From positions 62,665 to 99,238 of the forward strand of contig PBVT01000020.1 of assembly GCA_002728755.1 (NCBI GenBank): 36,574 bases of DNA, given 5' to 3'. A program made the translations under genes and the position numbers. Below the pieces are notes generated by a model. That model worked only from the letters and a program-made list of their open reading frames with translations. It was not told the DNA's origin and did not search any database. Numbering within the stretch: the stretch's first letter is position 1; each line of letters opens with the position of its first letter. The DNA comes from Myxococcales bacterium (GTDB taxonomy: Bacteria > Myxococcota_A > UBA9042 > UBA3505). Of the stretch, positions 34,944-36,574 are shown one piece after another.

Positions 34944-36574
34944 TCACCGTAGAACGAAGGGGATCTGGAACGAGAATTTATCGCGTTTGAAGGGGCGGAA
35001 CTTCATCGTCCGAAGCGCATTGTTCATGCATGTGCCCACTTCGTTACCGGAGTACGGCGGTGTTGTAATGCGCGCGCTCGTAACCTTACCGGTCTTTCCT
35101 GATACGGAGAGCTTCGCCTTGACTCGTTTAGGACCGGAACCATCACCATATCGGCCATAACAGGAGTTGATGCTTGGCTGTACAGAGCTTGCCGCACGCT
35201 TGATCTGGGAAATCGTGGGCTTCTCCGGCAGATGGGATCGATCTGCTTCGACCTTCTCTTTCTTCTCCTTCTGCTGCCCTTTAATATTGGCGAGAAGTTT
35301 CGTCGCTTCATTGCTCTCAACCCGCTTGGGCTTGTCTTTCTTCTTTTCGGTACGTGTTTTCTTAGAGGCCCTACGACTCGAAGTCGTCTTCTTCTTTCGT
35401 TTGGTGCGCTTAGCCTTCGGTTTTGGGGACTTCTTGGTCTCAGCCGTCTTGGCCTGCGGTTTGGAGTCTGCAGTCGATGCATCGGCCACCTGCTCCTCTC
35501 CAGACGCTTCCCCCTCATTGGCTGGAGTCGCCGCGACAGGCTCTGCCTCTTTCGGAGGAGCGGGCTTTTGTCGCTGGAACTGGCGAACCAGATTGCCCTC
35601 CATACCCGCTGACTCATGACCCATCGTAAAGTTAAAGCCAACAAGCAGGTTGGACGCGGCTGATTCGTCTCCGACCTTTTCGAGGGTCAAGCTGCCGGAT
35701 ACCGTACCTTCTTTCCCCCAGGCCGCCCGGCGGATTGTAAATACCCCCTCTGTATCCTGATCCGTTCCTTTTATACGGGTGACCGTACGTTGAGTCGCAT
35801 CACAATCGGTCAACGAGAGCATATCCGTTGTGACCAGGAGGGTAGATGTCTTCTTCGGGTCAGGGCACGTACTATACCAGGTACCACGGAACTCCTTTGG
35901 AAGTTGCACCTCCATCGGCAGCTCTTTTTGAATAATCTTTTTCCCGCCAAATAGACGATCCTTGAAAATCCCCATGACCGCACCCAGCCCAAGAGCCGCC
36001 GTGATCCCGGTTACAAGGAGAATTCGACCGGCAGATCGAGCCCGCCGTTTGCGAATAAGTGGTGTGGACACTTGAATTCGTTCCGGAGCAGGCCGAACCT
36101 CCGTTGGGATCTCGGTCGTGTCTGGAGTCCTATCTCCGGCCCGATCAAATTGCCGGAATGGATCCGATTGGTCCGACTGCTGTCGCGCTTCTCTGGCGAC
36201 CTCTCGAATATCAAGAAGGCCACCATCACCGCGCTCTTTCGCGGCCGTCTGGGATGGAGCTGTTAAATCCGCCAGAGAAAAGAGCACACTCGTATCCTGG
36301 CGTTGGTATTTCATCGCCTTTTCTGTGGCTTCCAACTCTCGAGCGAGGGATTCCCTAAGACGAGTGGCTTCTTCCGGTGCCGGTATATTTAGATCCGTCT
36401 CATCGGCTTCTTCTGCCTCTTCCGCTTCTTCGGCTTCTTCGGCTTCTTCGGCTTCTTCCACCTCTTCGGCTTCTTCCGCTGCTTCGGCTTCTTCCGCTGC
36501 TTCGGCTTCTTCCGCTTCTTCGGCTTCTTCCGCTTCTTCGGCTTCTTCCGCTTCTTCGGCTTCTTCCGCTTCTT
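34944..36574 (-). CDS. TonB-like protein with AgmX/PglI-type C-terminal domain (5' end cut by window)
   Basis: The frame stays open from 34944 to the window end, giving at least 542 residues; the GTG at 36461 is an internal Val codon, not a start. The visible order is: a Glu-Glu-Ala repeat (first ~55 residues seen), a linker, a TM helix (ILLVTGITAALGLGAVMGIF), and a periplasmic beta domain with CPDPKKTSTLLVTTD. A Lys/Arg/Ala-rich linker follows, and then a C-terminal domain with INSCYGRYGDG and TCMNNALRTMKFRPF. In Myxococcota such domains end TonB-like or gliding-associated AgmX proteins that span the periplasm. A large ATP-free energy or scaffold role is plausible; partners are unknown. Confidence 0.85.
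   Translation of the reverse strand, partial: EAEEAEEAEEAEEAEEAEEAEEAEAAEEAEAAEEAEEVEEAEEAEEAEEAEEAEEADETDLNIPAPEEATRLRESLARELEATEKAMKYQRQDTSVLFSLADLTAPSQTAAKERGDGGLLDIREVAREARQQSDQSDPFRQFDRAGDRTPDTTEIPTEVRPAPERIQVSTPLIRKRRARSAGRILLVTGITAALGLGAVMGIFKDRLFGGKKIIQKELPMEVQLPKEFRGTWYSTCPDPKKTSTLLVTTDMLSLTDCDATQRTVTRIKGTDQDTEGVFTIRRAAWGKEGTVSGSLTLEKVGDESAASNLLVGFNFTMGHESAGMEGNLVRQFQRQKPAPPKEAEPVAATPANEGEASGEEQVADASTADSKPQAKTAETKKSPKPKAKRTKRKKKTTSSRRASKKTRTEKKKDKPKRVESNEATKLLANIKGQQKEKKEKVEADRSHLPEKPTISQIKRAASSVQPSINSCYGRYGDGSGPKRVKAKLSVSGKTGKVTSARITTPPYSGNEVGTCMNNALRTMKFRPFKRDKFSFQIPFVLR
36404..36574 (-). repeat. Tandem 9-/18-base repeat coding Glu-Glu-Ala units
   Basis: From 36404 to the window end the sequence is a near-perfect iteration of GCTTCTTCC/GCTTCTTCG (18-base double unit), read on the minus strand as (Glu-Glu-Ala)n with occasional Glu-Val and Ala-Ala variants. 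Units are multiples of three bases, so length changes would alter the protein without shifting frame. Confidence 0.95.

Noticed and set aside
36404-36574. CRISPR or direct-repeat array
   Set aside because: The repeat has no spacers and is a coding Glu-Glu-Ala run.

Overview
The window reads as a chromosomal segment of a Gram-negative deltaproteobacterium-like organism, most plausibly Myxococcota and perhaps close to Bradymonadales. This is inference. It rests on many lipoproteins rich in cysteine modules of the CGDDGCGGSCG type, a TonB-like protein with an AgmX/PglI-style C-terminal domain, a PEGA-domain protein, a Pal/YbgF-like outer-membrane pair, and a long MerR-type regulator. There are 33 protein genes, two of them cut by the window edges. 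I saw no rRNA, tRNA, CRISPR array, IS element or prophage.

Region 1 (1-4339, minus strand) encodes exported proteins. A free-standing FTP/PepSY propeptide-like protein lies 20 bases upstream of a lipoprotein zinc metallopeptidase with an HEYTH motif, which looks like a split zymogen. Two cysteine-rich lipoproteins follow. Region 2 (4393-8218) holds uvrA and a divergent PP2C-type protein phosphatase. Region 3 (8184-13435, minus) is a tightly coupled four-gene operon: kelch-like lipoprotein, PEGA protein, AmgK-like sugar kinase and MurU-like nucleotidyltransferase. The last two fit cell-wall sugar recycling or a related sugar-nucleotide route.

Region 4 (13606-20192) holds selB, a small orphan gene, and a two-gene operon of an RND-superfamily transporter with a cysteine-rich periplasmic insertion and a MerR-type regulator with a very long C-terminal domain. 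Region 5 (20404-23626) is again envelope-related: a Pal/OmpA-like lipoprotein with a cysteine-rich spacer, a YbgF/CpoB-like lipoprotein, a lipoprotein built of six C-x5-C repeats, and an orphan lipoprotein.

Region 6 (23614-30811, minus) is a housekeeping cluster for translation: rplY-pth, then hppA (membrane pyrophosphatase), then rpsF-rpsR-rplI-prmA-rsmE-folK. Region 7 (31047-36574) holds a 3-methyladenine DNA glycosylase, a DUF3592-like membrane protein, ruvX-mltG, a thiolase, and the 3' part of a TonB-like protein whose N-terminus is a long Glu-Glu-Ala repeat.

The strongest unusual themes are the split propeptide/peptidase pair and the recurrent cysteine-rich extracytoplasmic modules grafted onto otherwise ordinary envelope proteins (Pal, RND transporter, lipoproteins). 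No complete, clearly new multi-gene defence or biosynthetic system is evident.
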